A stretch of 20,045 bases of DNA from Flavobacterium sp. (GTDB lineage: Bacteria > Bacteroidota > Bacteroidia > Flavobacteriales > Flavobacteriaceae). The position numbers and the translations under genes were made by a program. Below the pieces are notes generated by a model. It had not been told where the DNA came from. It did no database searches and worked only from the letters and a program-made list of their open reading frames with translations. Below are positions 1-8,563 of the stretch, one piece after another. Where the stretch lies: NCBI GenBank assembly GCA_030152225.1, contig JASLHL010000083.1, positions 1-20,045 on the forward strand, written 5' to 3'. Each line of letters opens with the position of its first letter. Position 1 is the stretch's first letter.

Positions 1-23
1 ATACGTTCAACGTTGTGTACTAA

Positions 24-437
24 TCAAATTCGATATACGCAATGTTTGATGTACAAAGGGACTTCCTTTGTTTGATCAAGATAATATCGGTAGGGAATTA
101 GAATCTCTTTTGGTGCAGCAACAAACTCGTATACCGCACCAAAATAACGGTGTAGAATTGCATCAACAAAAAACGAGGCCTTCAAAACCTTAAAACTCGT
201 CTGCTGTACTTCGGACTTTACTTTTACAACTTCAACTTTGTCTTGACAGCAATTCTTTTTAGGTTCATCAACTGTTTTTCCTGCCTTACTGCAAAAAGCA
301 CAGCTTTCTTCCGTTGTTTGAGCAAAAGCCACACTCGTTTGCTGCACCATTCCTTTACAGAGGTGCTGGTATGTACTAAAGCCAGAGGCTAAAAACAAGT
401 ACAAAAAGCTAAATAGTATGACTAATATTCTCTTCAT
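24..437 (-). CDS. Cys-rich secreted protein, HYC_CC_PP-like
   Basis: This 137-aa protein has an N-terminal hydrophobic segment (about residues 4-20) that looks like a signal peptide or anchor, so it is probably exported. It carries ordered cysteines: His25-x-Cys27, Cys46-xx-Cys49, paired Cys63-Cys64, and Cys133 near the end. The HxC, CC and C-terminal 'VPLYI'-like pattern matches, from memory, a Bacteroidota family called HYC_CC_PP whose function is not established. The cysteine and histidine spacing suggests metal binding or disulfides, but that is inference. The start is the ATG at 435-437; a weak -7-like TATCTTCG on the minus strand (446-453) would leave almost no leader. It lies 95 bases downstream of an orphan efflux adaptor, with no clear terminator between them, so co-transcription is possible. 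Only 23 bases remain beyond its stop, so the next gene is out of view. Confidence 0.72.
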   Translation of the reverse strand: MKRILVILFSFLYLFLASGFSTYQHLCKGMVQQTSVAFAQTTEESCAFCSKAGKTVDEPKKNCCQDKVEVVKVKSEVQQTSFKVLKASFFVDAILHRYFGAVYEFVAAPKEILIPYRYYLDQTKEVPLYIKHCVYRI

Positions 438-532
438 ATATAGGGCGAAGATATCAACTCTCCTACAAAGGAATATTACATAATTTTTGGAATATGTTGT
501 ATAATTTTACCTTGGAGCACAATAAGGAGATT

Positions 533-1672
533 CTATTTAGCTTCTGTGAATTCCTCTCCTTCTTTTATCTCAGCTAAATCGCCAACTAAAACGCGAGTCC
601 ACGGTGTATTTCCTTTGTGAACATACACTTGTCCTGCTTCATTTTTCACGATAACAACTGGTGTAGCTACAACAATATTGGCTTCGTTTAACGTCCAAAT
701 ATAAGCGGTAGTTCCACGCATAAAAATTGCTTTTTCATCGAATACTTTTACAGGAATATTCGGAATACTCAACCTTAGTTTACGGATGGCTTGTCTATTG
801 GGAATCGAAGACGCATCTAAGGTCATCATAATCTTGCCTTCTTCGCTAATAGCCTTTTGATTCAAAGTAGCAAGAACTGCTGAAGGCAACTGATAAATAG
901 ACTCATCTTGAAAAACAAGGGCTCCCTTACTATGTTGCAGGTGATCGCGAACGAGTAAATAATCTTCACTCGTTACTTCTATTTGAATGGAGTGTGCTTG
1001 TCCGCTTTGGATGTTTAACAAGGGTTGATTATTTTCAATTTTTCTTCCTGCACCAACTAAGACTTGTCTGACAACCCCAGCTTCCTGTGCTTTGATTCCT
1101 ATTTCAACATAAGTAATGTGAGCAGAAGATGTAAGTCTAGCAACCTGTTCTTCATCGTTGGCTAAGGTATGCTTTGCCTCATTGTACAAGGCATATTGTT
1201 TTTCGTAATTTTCTTTTGCTTCCATACCGTCTTCTCCTCGATCAATAGCCAATAAAAGGTCCAATTGCTCCTTGACGTGAATTTTAGCGTCTTTTACTTT
1301 GCGTATTGCTTTTCCTAAACCAAGGGTATCACCTTGTGCAACGCGTAAAACAGCAATTTCTTGTCCTACTTCAATGCGGGAGTTGACATCCACTTTCAAT
1401 TGAACCAATTCGCCACTTTGACCTGATCGGATCACGCGTACGGGCGAAGCTGCACTTGTTGTAGCATAGGTTTGATTTACCTCGATGATTTTTTCTGAAC
1501 TCTCCTGTATTTGGACTCCTTCAGCAGCAAAAGGCAACTGCTTCGTTGTTGTGTCTTTTTCTTTGGTATTTCCTTGACGCTCATTCATTCCTCGAAATCC
1601 AACCCATACCAAAAAACCAATACACCCAACCGTCATTATAATTTGTTGCGCTCTAACTTTTTTACTCTTCAT
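533..1672 (-). CDS. Periplasmic adaptor (HlyD/RND membrane fusion family), orphan
   Basis: This 379-aa protein has one N-terminal membrane segment (about residues 10-27) and no lipobox, unlike the AcrA-type adaptor at 6441-7637. The order is typical of efflux adaptors: a first lipoyl half (about 70-112, 'GELVQLKVDVNSRIEVGQ'), a helical hairpin (about 115-185), a second lipoyl half (about 190-220, 'AGVVRQVLVGAGRKI'), then beta-barrel and membrane-proximal domains to the end. Such adaptors link an inner-membrane pump to an outer-membrane channel. No pump gene is adjacent on its own transcript. The RND operon upstream ends in a terminator at 1781-1820, and this gene has its own -7 box at 1692-1699. 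It may serve a pump encoded beyond the window or work with the neighbouring RND pump. The family call is good; the substrate is unknown. Confidence 0.8.
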   Translation of the reverse strand: MKSKKVRAQQIIMTVGCIGFLVWVGFRGMNERQGNTKEKDTTTKQLPFAAEGVQIQESSEKIIEVNQTYATTSAASPVRVIRSGQSGELVQLKVDVNSRIEVGQEIAVLRVAQGDTLGLGKAIRKVKDAKIHVKEQLDLLLAIDRGEDGMEAKENYEKQYALYNEAKHTLANDEEQVARLTSSAHITYVEIGIKAQEAGVVRQVLVGAGRKIENNQPLLNIQSGQAHSIQIEVTSEDYLLVRDHLQHSKGALVFQDESIYQLPSAVLATLNQKAISEEGKIMMTLDASSIPNRQAIRKLRLSIPNIPVKVFDEKAIFMRGTTAYIWTLNEANIVVATPVVIVKNEAGQVYVHKGNTPWTRVLVGDLAEIKEGEEFTEAK

Positions 1673-1691
1673 AACCTAGTACTATTACGTA

Positions 1692-1699
1692 CAAATATA
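1692..1699 (-). promoter_or_regulatory. -7 box before orphan adaptor gene
   Basis: The minus strand reads TATATTTG here, a full match to the Bacteroidota -7 consensus TAnnTTTG, about 20 bases upstream of the ATG at 1672. No good -33 TTG is present at the usual distance. A small dyad, TCTAG-CTC-CTAGA, lies further upstream at 1757-1769. Confidence 0.5.
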
Positions 1700-1774
1700 A
1701 AGAACAATCAGGCGATTTTAAAGTTCTTTTGTCTAGGATTCAAATTTTATTTCAATTCTAGCTCCTAGAGTCTA

Positions 1775-1820
1775 AAAACAAAAAGCTGACGCCCTTAAAC
1801 TAAGAGCATCAGCTTTTTTT
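1775..1820 (-). terminator. Terminator of the RND efflux operon
   Basis: A 13-bp stem (arms 1784-1796 and 1800-1812) with a very short loop sits 19-65 bases after the tolC-like stop codon and is followed on the minus strand by a T-run. In the minus-strand RNA all 13 pairs form, two of them as G-U. On the plus strand the same two positions are C-A mismatches, so the hairpin is directional for minus-strand transcription. Confidence 0.88.
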
Positions 1821-1838
1821 ATTTAGTACAACACATTT

Positions 1839-3230
1839 TTAATGTCCACCTAAAGCGCGATACAAGTCAATTTTTGAAGCCAGGTAATCTCGTTTTAACG
1901 TAGCATAATTCAGGTTACTTTGCAAGGCGAGTGATTGTGCATGAACCACTTCCAAATACGAGGCTTTATCCAAACCAAACATGACCTGGATACTTTCTAA
2001 AGAAGTGTTTAAAACACTTACGCGTTGTTGCACCACTTTTTCTCGTTCTTGTGTTTTGTCAATCTTCACCAAGGCATCATGTACATCTGCATAGCCAACA
2101 ATAACGGCATTTTTAAAGTTTATCGCTGCTTTTTCTCTTTCGATTACAGCGATATCATAAGCAGCTCTCAATCGTTTCTTTTGGAAGATTGGTTGCACCA
2201 ATCCACCTACAACAGTGCCAAATAGCGAGGCAGGTGTGTGAAACCATTGTGAGGTTTCCATGGCATTCAGTCCCCCTTGAGCTGAAATGGTCAAACTAGG
2301 GTAGAATTCGCCTTGGGCAGCCCCTACTTTGGCATTGGCTTTTCTCAGTTCCAATTCGGCAATTTGAATATCAGGGCGTTGACTTAAAAAATTTGCGGGA
2401 ACCCCTACGTGTAAAGCCGTTGAAAATTGCAACGCATTAATTGTTGTTGTGCGTTGTATTTGTTGCGGAAAGTGATTCAACAACACCCCCATCGCGCTTT
2501 CTTGCAAGGCAATTTCCTGTTCAATTTGAGGTAGCAATTCTTGCGCTTCCAACCACTGTGCTTCCGCCTGTTGAACCGCTACAATGGATTCATTGCCTAT
2601 TTCGTACATTTTTTGTGTCAAGGCAAATGTTTTCTCGCGTAAGAGTAATCCCTCCTCTGCAATGCGCAATTGCTCATCTAACATCAATAGATTGACATAA
2701 GCCGTAGCAACTTCCGCTACCAAGCGATTTTGAACCGCTCGTTTTACTTCTTGCGTTTGTAAATAGGCCGCTAGTGTTGCTTCTTTTTCTCGTCTAATTT
2801 TACCCCAAACATCTAGCTCCCACGATAAATCCAAACGCGCTGTATAATCTTTACTTGTACGCGAAGCTCCACTACTTACTGCTTCACTGTTTTTAGATAA
2901 TTCCGTGTGGGATCCTGCTACTTGTAATGTTAAGCTAGGTAACAGATCCATTTTCGATTGCTTGTACAACACATTGGCTTGATCGATATTCTTAATAGCC
3001 AGTTTCAAATCTGTATTCTGTTCCAATGCCAATTGAATATACTGTGCCAATTCACCCTGAGCAAAAAAATCTTGCCACGACACTTCAGCTAATGTATTCA
3101 CGGTTGAGTCTACCTGCATACCCGAATAAAATTGGCTCGGGTTCTCTAATGCTGGACGCTCGTAATCTTTTCCAACTTTACAAGCGGTAAAAACGAGAGC
3201 AACCGGTAGTATATATAAATATCTTTTCAT
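1839..3230 (-). CDS. Outer-membrane efflux lipoprotein (NodT/OprM family)
   Basis: This 463-aa protein is the outer-membrane channel of a tripartite RND pump. The N-terminus is a lipoprotein signal with lipobox LVFTAC, lipidated at Cys17, followed by 'KVGKDYERP', the typical start of NodT/OprM-type channels. Two repeats of the outer-membrane efflux protein domain follow, about 55-240 and 265-455. They are rich in long helices and contain the 'SQRPDIQIAELELRKANAKV' stretch found in this family. The length is usual. It is the last gene of the adaptor-pump-channel operon, 11 bases after the pump gene, and is followed by a terminator. The ATG at 3228-3230 gives the correct signal peptide. Confidence 0.93.
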   Translation of the reverse strand: MKRYLYILPVALVFTACKVGKDYERPALENPSQFYSGMQVDSTVNTLAEVSWQDFFAQGELAQYIQLALEQNTDLKLAIKNIDQANVLYKQSKMDLLPSLTLQVAGSHTELSKNSEAVSSGASRTSKDYTARLDLSWELDVWGKIRREKEATLAAYLQTQEVKRAVQNRLVAEVATAYVNLLMLDEQLRIAEEGLLLREKTFALTQKMYEIGNESIVAVQQAEAQWLEAQELLPQIEQEIALQESAMGVLLNHFPQQIQRTTTINALQFSTALHVGVPANFLSQRPDIQIAELELRKANAKVGAAQGEFYPSLTISAQGGLNAMETSQWFHTPASLFGTVVGGLVQPIFQKKRLRAAYDIAVIEREKAAINFKNAVIVGYADVHDALVKIDKTQEREKVVQQRVSVLNTSLESIQVMFGLDKASYLEVVHAQSLALQSNLNYATLKRDYLASKIDLYRALGGH

Positions 3231-3241
3231 TTCTAATTTGT

Positions 3242-6200
3242 TTAAACTTCTGCAGTTGGTTCTTGCGCTTGAGGTGTTCCTGATACTTTTTCCTGTAGGT
3301 ATTGAAAAAACACATACAGCACTGGAATAACAAATACCCCTAAAACAACCCCAAAGAACATCCCTCCTGCTGTACCAATACTGATCGAATGGTTTCCTTG
3401 AGCGGAAGATCCTTGTACAAACATCAATGGAATTAATCCCGCAACGAAAGCAAAGGAAGTCATTAAGATTGGACGCAAACGCAAACGCGAGGCTTCTAAG
3501 GCTGCCTCAACAATTGACAATCCTGCATTTCTTCGCTGTACTGCAAATTCTACAATCAAAATGGCATTCTTTGCCAAGAGTCCGACGAGCATGATTAGCC
3601 CTACCTGTACGTAAATATTATTGGCAATTCCAACGGCACCAATGGCAATAAACACTCCTATAATTCCCACTGGTAAAGAGAACAACACCACTAAAGGCAA
3701 GATGTAACTTTCATATTGTGCAGCTAAAATGAAGTAAACAAACAAGATAGATAATCCAAAAATAAAAATCATTTGATTACCCGATTGTTTTTCTTCTTTG
3801 CTCAATCCCAACCATTCAATTCCATATCCTGTTGGCAATTTTTCTGTGGCAATTTGCTCTACTTTAGCCATTGCATCTCCGGTACTTACACCTGGACTAA
3901 TAATTCCATTAACCGTAATAGCATTAAATAAATTATGTCTGCTGATCGCTTGTGGTCCGTATACTTTTTCCAGTTTTGCAAGAGAGCTAATTGGAATCAT
4001 CTCTCCTTTTTGTGTGTGCACATATAGTGTTTTGAACGAATCTTCATTGGCTCTAAATGGCGCATCACCTTGAACAAAAACCTTAAATTGTTTTCCAAAT
4101 CGATTGAAGTCATTTACCTGTGCACTTCCGTAGAATAGTTGAACAGCGGCCATCATCTCGCTCACTTCTACCCCATGCATTTTTGCTTTTACAGGGTCAA
4201 CGACAATCTTATACATCGGAAAATCGGCTTTGAACATGGTAAACGCTTGTACTACCTCATCCGAGGCACTTAAATCTGCGTTGAATTGCGTAACTACATC
4301 AGCAAATTCATTAATTGTACCTCCTTTACGGTCTTGAACAACCAATTCCAATCCATCAAAATCACCAAATCCCGGTACAGTTGGATTGGCAAACACGAAG
4401 AAATCTCCTTCTTTAATTGTCGATAATTGGCTGTTGATATCGGCTAATATCGCGTTGATATCGGTTACTTCTCCACGATCATTTCGATCTTTAAAAGCGA
4501 TGAATCCCATTCCATAAGCTGGACTGGCTGCATTTCCTAAAATATTAAATCCAGAAATCGTCGTTACCGATTTGATTGCTGGATGGTTACGCATAATTTC
4601 ATCCCCCTCTTTCAATACCTTCGTTGTTCGATCAATAGACGAACCCGGAGGCAACGATAAGGCGAACATAGCAAAACCTTGATCCTCATTTGGAATGAAT
4701 CCTTTAGGTGTTACATTCATCAAAAGCACCATGGCAACGATAGATCCCAAAATTAACGATGCACCAAGTACTTTGCGTTTCAGCAAGAAGCGAATTCCAC
4801 CGACATAGCGATTAGTTAAGGCATTGAATCCACTGTTAAAGCTAGAGAAAAAGCGTCCTAAAAATCCTTTTTTACTTGTTTCTCCTTGTTCATCCGTATA
4901 GTGATTTTTCAGCAACAATGCGCACAATGCAGGACTTAAAGTCAGTGCATTTACAGCGGAAATCAAAATAGCAATGGCAAGCGTAAAGGCGAACTGTTGA
5001 TAGAACACCCCTACAGGTCCCGTCATAAAGCCTACAGGTAAAAATACCGCAGACATCACCAAGGTAATGGAGATAATTGCACCAGTAATTTCGCTCATCG
5101 CTTTAGCGGTAGCATCTTTGGCGTTTAATCCGTCAATCATCATGGTAGCATGGACGGCTTCCACCACTACAATGGCATCGTCCACCACAATTCCAATGGC
5201 GAGTACCAAGGCAAAGAGTGTCAACATATTAATGGAGAACCCTAGCATATTGAGGAAAAAGAAAGTTCCAATAAGCGAAACGGGGACCGCAATTGCAGGA
5301 ATCAAGGTTGATCTAAAATCCTGTAAGAACAAATACACGATCAAAAACACCAACAAGAACGCTTCGATTAAGGTTGTTTTTACCTGATTAATCGACTCAT
5401 CCAATTGAGTTTTACTCGCAAAAGTCACGTTGTAATTCAATCCTTTAGGTAACTGAGGTTTCAACTCCTCTAATACGCCGTAAATTTGGGTTTGAATTTC
5501 GTTGGCATTGGATCCATTCGTTTGAAAAACAGCCATAGAAACGGCCTCTTTTCCATTTACTTTATTTTCTTCATCATAGGCAACTGCTCCAAATTCAATA
5601 CGCGCGATGTCCTTTAAATAAAGAACATTTCCATTACTATCTGCCTGAACGACAATTTGTTCAAATTGCTCTGGTGTATTGTATTTTCCGGGATAAGTCA
5701 GTGTATATTGTACGGCACCTCCAGCATTTTGTCCTAAATTACCCGCAGCTACTTCCAAACTTTGATTTTGGATCACGCGTTCAACATCCGAAGGGGTTAA
5801 CCCGCGATTGGCTAATTTGTGTGGATCTAACCACACGCGCATCGCGTAATCTTTTTCTCCAAAAAGCTGAACATTTCCAACACCTTTGATTCGCTTTAAG
5901 GCACGTACCACATTGATTCTCGCGTAGTTCTGAACAAAGGTTTCATCGTATAAGGTCGCATCGTCACTGATTACATCAATAACCATAATCATTCCGCGTT
6001 GTTCTTTTTGGGTTGTAATCCCAGCGCGAATTACTTCTTCTGGCAAAATACCTTGTACTTGAGCCACCCTATTTTGTACGTTTACCGCAGCTTGATCAGG
6101 ATCAGTCCCCAATTCAAAAAAGATGGTAATAGTAGCAGTACCGTCATTACTTGCGGTAGATTCGATATGCGTCATGCGCTCTACCCCATTGATCACTTCC

Positions 6201-6397
6201 TCTAAAGGCGTCACTACTGATTTTAATACCGTTTCGGCATTTCCTCCTGGGTAAGAAGCATGCACTGCAACACTAGGCGGTGCAATATCGGGAAACTGCT
6301 GAATGGGTAATTCTTTGAGTCCTACAAACCCGAGAATTACCAATATAACAGAAATCACGGTAGCCAAAACTGGCCTGTGAATTATTTTTTGTAGCAT
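3242..6397 (-). CDS. RND efflux pump, HAE1/AcrB family
   Basis: At 1051 aa this is full length for an AcrB-type inner-membrane proton/drug antiporter. It shows the first transmembrane helix (about 10-27), the 'PIQQFPDIAPPSV' entry to the first periplasmic loop, the TM4 motif 'GIVVDDAIVVVEAV' with the proton-relay pair Asp406-Asp407, and 'GLLAKNAILIVEFA', which holds the lysine equivalent to AcrB Lys940. Two large periplasmic loops and 12 helices are arranged as two repeats. The hydrophobic character and paired aspartates point to drug-type (HAE1) rather than heavy-metal pumps. It sits between its adaptor (43 bases upstream) and its channel (11 bases downstream). Actual substrates cannot be told from the sequence. 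Confidence 0.96.
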   Translation of the reverse strand: MLQKIIHRPVLATVISVILVILGFVGLKELPIQQFPDIAPPSVAVHASYPGGNAETVLKSVVTPLEEVINGVERMTHIESTASNDGTATITIFFELGTDPDQAAVNVQNRVAQVQGILPEEVIRAGITTQKEQRGMIMVIDVISDDATLYDETFVQNYARINVVRALKRIKGVGNVQLFGEKDYAMRVWLDPHKLANRGLTPSDVERVIQNQSLEVAAGNLGQNAGGAVQYTLTYPGKYNTPEQFEQIVVQADSNGNVLYLKDIARIEFGAVAYDEENKVNGKEAVSMAVFQTNGSNANEIQTQIYGVLEELKPQLPKGLNYNVTFASKTQLDESINQVKTTLIEAFLLVFLIVYLFLQDFRSTLIPAIAVPVSLIGTFFFLNMLGFSINMLTLFALVLAIGIVVDDAIVVVEAVHATMMIDGLNAKDATAKAMSEITGAIISITLVMSAVFLPVGFMTGPVGVFYQQFAFTLAIAILISAVNALTLSPALCALLLKNHYTDEQGETSKKGFLGRFFSSFNSGFNALTNRYVGGIRFLLKRKVLGASLILGSIVAMVLLMNVTPKGFIPNEDQGFAMFALSLPPGSSIDRTTKVLKEGDEIMRNHPAIKSVTTISGFNILGNAASPAYGMGFIAFKDRNDRGEVTDINAILADINSQLSTIKEGDFFVFANPTVPGFGDFDGLELVVQDRKGGTINEFADVVTQFNADLSASDEVVQAFTMFKADFPMYKIVVDPVKAKMHGVEVSEMMAAVQLFYGSAQVNDFNRFGKQFKVFVQGDAPFRANEDSFKTLYVHTQKGEMIPISSLAKLEKVYGPQAISRHNLFNAITVNGIISPGVSTGDAMAKVEQIATEKLPTGYGIEWLGLSKEEKQSGNQMIFIFGLSILFVYFILAAQYESYILPLVVLFSLPVGIIGVFIAIGAVGIANNIYVQVGLIMLVGLLAKNAILIVEFAVQRRNAGLSIVEAALEASRLRLRPILMTSFAFVAGLIPLMFVQGSSAQGNHSISIGTAGGMFFGVVLGVFVIPVLYVFFQYLQEKVSGTPQAQEPTAEV

Positions 6398-6440
6398 GAA
6401 TTTAGCTTATTAAATTGAATCGTTTGTTGTCGAATTTGTT

Positions 6441-7637
6441 TTATAGAACAGCTGCTTCGCGCTTGGTTTCCTGTTCTTTTTCAGCGGCAGTAAGTTGGGT
6501 GTTTTTCGCCATTTGAATTGGCTCAACCACATCGCCATCTGCAATTTTATCCAAGCCTGTAGTAACAATTGTCTCTCCGTTTTCAATTCCACTTTGAACG
6601 AAATACGTCTGTAAGTTTTTCCCTACAATTTTCAATTGTCTTTGTTCGACTTGATTGTCTTTTCCTACTACATAGGCAAACACTTTATCCTGTAAATCCA
6701 GAGTTGCGGCAATAGGCACTTGTAGTACATCTTCTTTCTTACCGATTAAGCTCACAATCCCCGTTCCTCCATTTCGCAACAATTTCTCCGGATTATCAAA
6801 CACTGCACGTACACTCAAGGCATTTGTAGCTTTGTCAAACTCCCCATTAATCATATCCACTTTTCCTTTGAGTGGATACACATCCCCATTGCTCAACTGT
6901 AGTTCAATGTCCATGGGCAATACATCTGTTTGTCCATTATTTCCTTTAACAAGATCAAAATAATCGGCTTCAGTCACTGAGAAATAGGCATAGATTTGAG
7001 TAATATCCGACATAGTTGTTAGTGGTTCCACTTCACCTGCAGTTACCAAATTTCCTACTAGTTTGGGGATCCTTCCTAAAAATCCATCCACTGGTGCTGT
7101 AACTGTACAGTAGTTTAAGTTTAACTGAGCTTCTGCCACTGCTGCTTTCGCTTGAGCTACCATTCCTTTAGCACTATCTAATGCTGCGTTTGCTGTTTGC
7201 AATTGAATAGGCGATACAAACTTATTCTCAACCAGTGATTTTACCTTGTCGAGCTCTACTTCTGCATCTACTAAGGCTGCTGATGCAGCTTTTAACGTAG
7301 CTTCTGCATGTTGCAATTTAATCTGATAGGGTTGACGATCGATCAGGAAAAGTGCCTGTCCTTTTTTGACATAACTTCCTTCTTTTACCAGTATTTTTTC
7401 GATATATCCTGTAGCTTGTGCTCTAACTTCAACGTTAACCTTACCTTGTAAGGACGCAGTATACTGACGGGTAATCTCAGCATCCCCACGCGCTACACGT
7501 TCTGTTTTCACTTCTACATGTCCTCCCATTTGTGCGGTATCATTGGTGTTTTGTTTGCATCCTACTGCAAGTAATAGGATCAAAACTGCTCCTCCAACAT
7601 AAGCTAATACGCTTAGGTTTCTATAAACTCTACTCAT
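6441..7637 (-). CDS. RND efflux adaptor lipoprotein, AcrA-like
   Basis: This 398-aa protein is the periplasmic adaptor of the pump encoded next to it. The signal peptide ends in lipobox LLAVGC with Cys27 as the lipidation site. Domain order is the AcrA type: lipoyl half ('GYIEKILVKEGSYVKKGQ', about 77-95), an alpha-helical hairpin rich in Ala, Lys and Glu (about 105-165), the second lipoyl half ('VTAPVDGFLGRI', about 174-185), beta-barrel ('TQIYAYFSVTEADYFDL'), and the membrane-proximal domain. It is the first gene of a three-gene operon. Upstream lie a 21-bp-period direct repeat (7699-7731) and the terminator of the preceding two-component genes, so the operon very likely has its own regulated promoter. 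Confidence 0.95.
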   Translation of the reverse strand: MSRVYRNLSVLAYVGGAVLILLLAVGCKQNTNDTAQMGGHVEVKTERVARGDAEITRQYTASLQGKVNVEVRAQATGYIEKILVKEGSYVKKGQALFLIDRQPYQIKLQHAEATLKAASAALVDAEVELDKVKSLVENKFVSPIQLQTANAALDSAKGMVAQAKAAVAEAQLNLNYCTVTAPVDGFLGRIPKLVGNLVTAGEVEPLTTMSDITQIYAYFSVTEADYFDLVKGNNGQTDVLPMDIELQLSNGDVYPLKGKVDMINGEFDKATNALSVRAVFDNPEKLLRNGGTGIVSLIGKKEDVLQVPIAATLDLQDKVFAYVVGKDNQVEQRQLKIVGKNLQTYFVQSGIENGETIVTTGLDKIADGDVVEPIQMAKNTQLTAAEKEQETKREAAVL

Positions 7638-7656
7638 AAAATTTTATATTACGCAA

Positions 7657-7664
7657 CAAAAATG
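7657..7664 (-). promoter_or_regulatory. Possible weak -7 box of RND operon
   Basis: The minus strand reads CATTTTTG, one mismatch from TAnnTTTG, 20 bases before the adaptor ATG. No convincing -33 element is visible, which would suit an activator-dependent promoter. This is a weak call in AT-rich DNA. Confidence 0.3.
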
Positions 7665-7698
7665 AAAAAAAGGAATTCTCCTAGCATTTTTATTGTTT

Positions 7699-7731
7699 TG
7701 AAGCGTAAAAAAAGAAGCCTGAAGCGTAAAA
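7699..7731 (-). promoter_or_regulatory. Direct repeat, candidate LytTR operator
   Basis: An exact 12-bp direct repeat occurs twice, at 7699-7710 and 7720-7731. On the minus strand each copy reads TTTTACGCTTCA, and the start-to-start distance is 21 bp, two helical turns. LytTR-domain regulators are known to bind pairs of short direct repeats with about this period. The repeat lies 62-94 bases upstream of the RND adaptor start, right after the gene for a LytTR regulator. Binding itself is inferred. Confidence 0.55.
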
Positions 7732-7760
7732 TACGCGGACTAATCTGTAGGTAATAAACA

Positions 7761-7781
7761 GAAAAAGCTACCGAAGTAGCT
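7761..7781 (-). terminator. Terminator after LytTR regulator gene
   Basis: On the minus strand a 6-bp stem AGCTAC/GTAGCT closes a TTCG tetraloop and is followed by five T bases, beginning 11 bases after the response-regulator stop. The stem is short but UUCG loops are very stable. It separates the two-component genes from the RND operon, perhaps only partly. Confidence 0.65.
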
Positions 7782-7791
7782 GGAGCGAACT

Positions 7792-8550
7792 TTAGGAGTT
7801 CAGCCAATTTTTAAACAAAGGAGCCTTATCTCTACTGATGATAATTTCGCGTTGGGGATCGCGAATCAAAGTTACTTTGAGTTTGCCGTTATAGTAGTTT
7901 TGAATGTTGTGAATACTGTCTATCTCCAGAATATGTTGCCTATTTGCTCTGAAAAAAGAGGACGGATTCAACTCCTCTTCTACCTCTTCCATCGTTTGGT
8001 TGATAATCATTTCACTTTTGTCTTTCAATACCAAGTGCGTGATTTTTAATTCGGAATAGAGATAGTCTATTTCCTCAACTTTGACCGTTCGATATCCATC
8101 CTTGTAAGGAATGAGAAAACGCGAACGATAGACGATTTCCCTTTTACTTAAACTACCTAAAATATGTTGTATAGAATCCGTTAATTCCGCAGGAGTAGTT
8201 AATCCCTTATACTTGGTTAAGGCTTGTATTAAATCCTCTTCCTGTACAGGTTTCATCAGGTAATCAATACTATTAACTTTAAATGCTTTTAGCGCATATT
8301 CATCATAAGATGTCGTAAAAATTACGGGAATTGTAATCTGAATTTGCTCAAATATTTCAAAACACAGCCCATCTTCTAGCCGAATATCCATCAGGATCAA
8401 ATCAGGTGAGGCATTGGTTTGTAGCCAATGTACACAGGATTGCACACTTTCTACTACAGCCTGAATCTGAATATTGGGTTCTATCTGATGCAAAAGGCGT
8501 ATCAGTCTATTTGCATTTCTTTCCTCATCTTCAACAATCAATACCTTCAT
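7792..8550 (-). CDS. LytTR response regulator
   Basis: This 252-aa protein has a receiver domain (about 1-115) joined to a LytTR DNA-binding domain (about 140-250). Receiver residues are intact: acidic Glu7-Asp8, phospho-acceptor Asp55 in 'LILMDIRLEDG', Thr79/Thr80 and Lys100 in 'DYLMKP'. The LytTR part shows 'VEEIDYLYSE' and 'FFRANRQHIL', which are typical of the family. The gene starts 13 bases after the stop of the histidine kinase and shares its transcript. The obvious candidate target is the RND operon immediately downstream, where a 21-bp-period direct repeat is found. That link is inferred from position and repeat geometry. Confidence 0.95.
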   Translation of the reverse strand: MKVLIVEDEERNANRLIRLLHQIEPNIQIQAVVESVQSCVHWLQTNASPDLILMDIRLEDGLCFEIFEQIQITIPVIFTTSYDEYALKAFKVNSIDYLMKPVQEEDLIQALTKYKGLTTPAELTDSIQHILGSLSKREIVYRSRFLIPYKDGYRTVKVEEIDYLYSELKITHLVLKDKSEMIINQTMEEVEEELNPSSFFRANRQHILEIDSIHNIQNYYNGKLKVTLIRDPQREIIISRDKAPLFKNWLNS

Positions 8551-8563
8551 ACGATGTGTTTAT

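Noticed and set aside
6410..6592. 60-aa frame overlapping the end of the RND adaptor gene
   Set aside because: It is a shadow frame of the adaptor coding sequence, with no independent signals.
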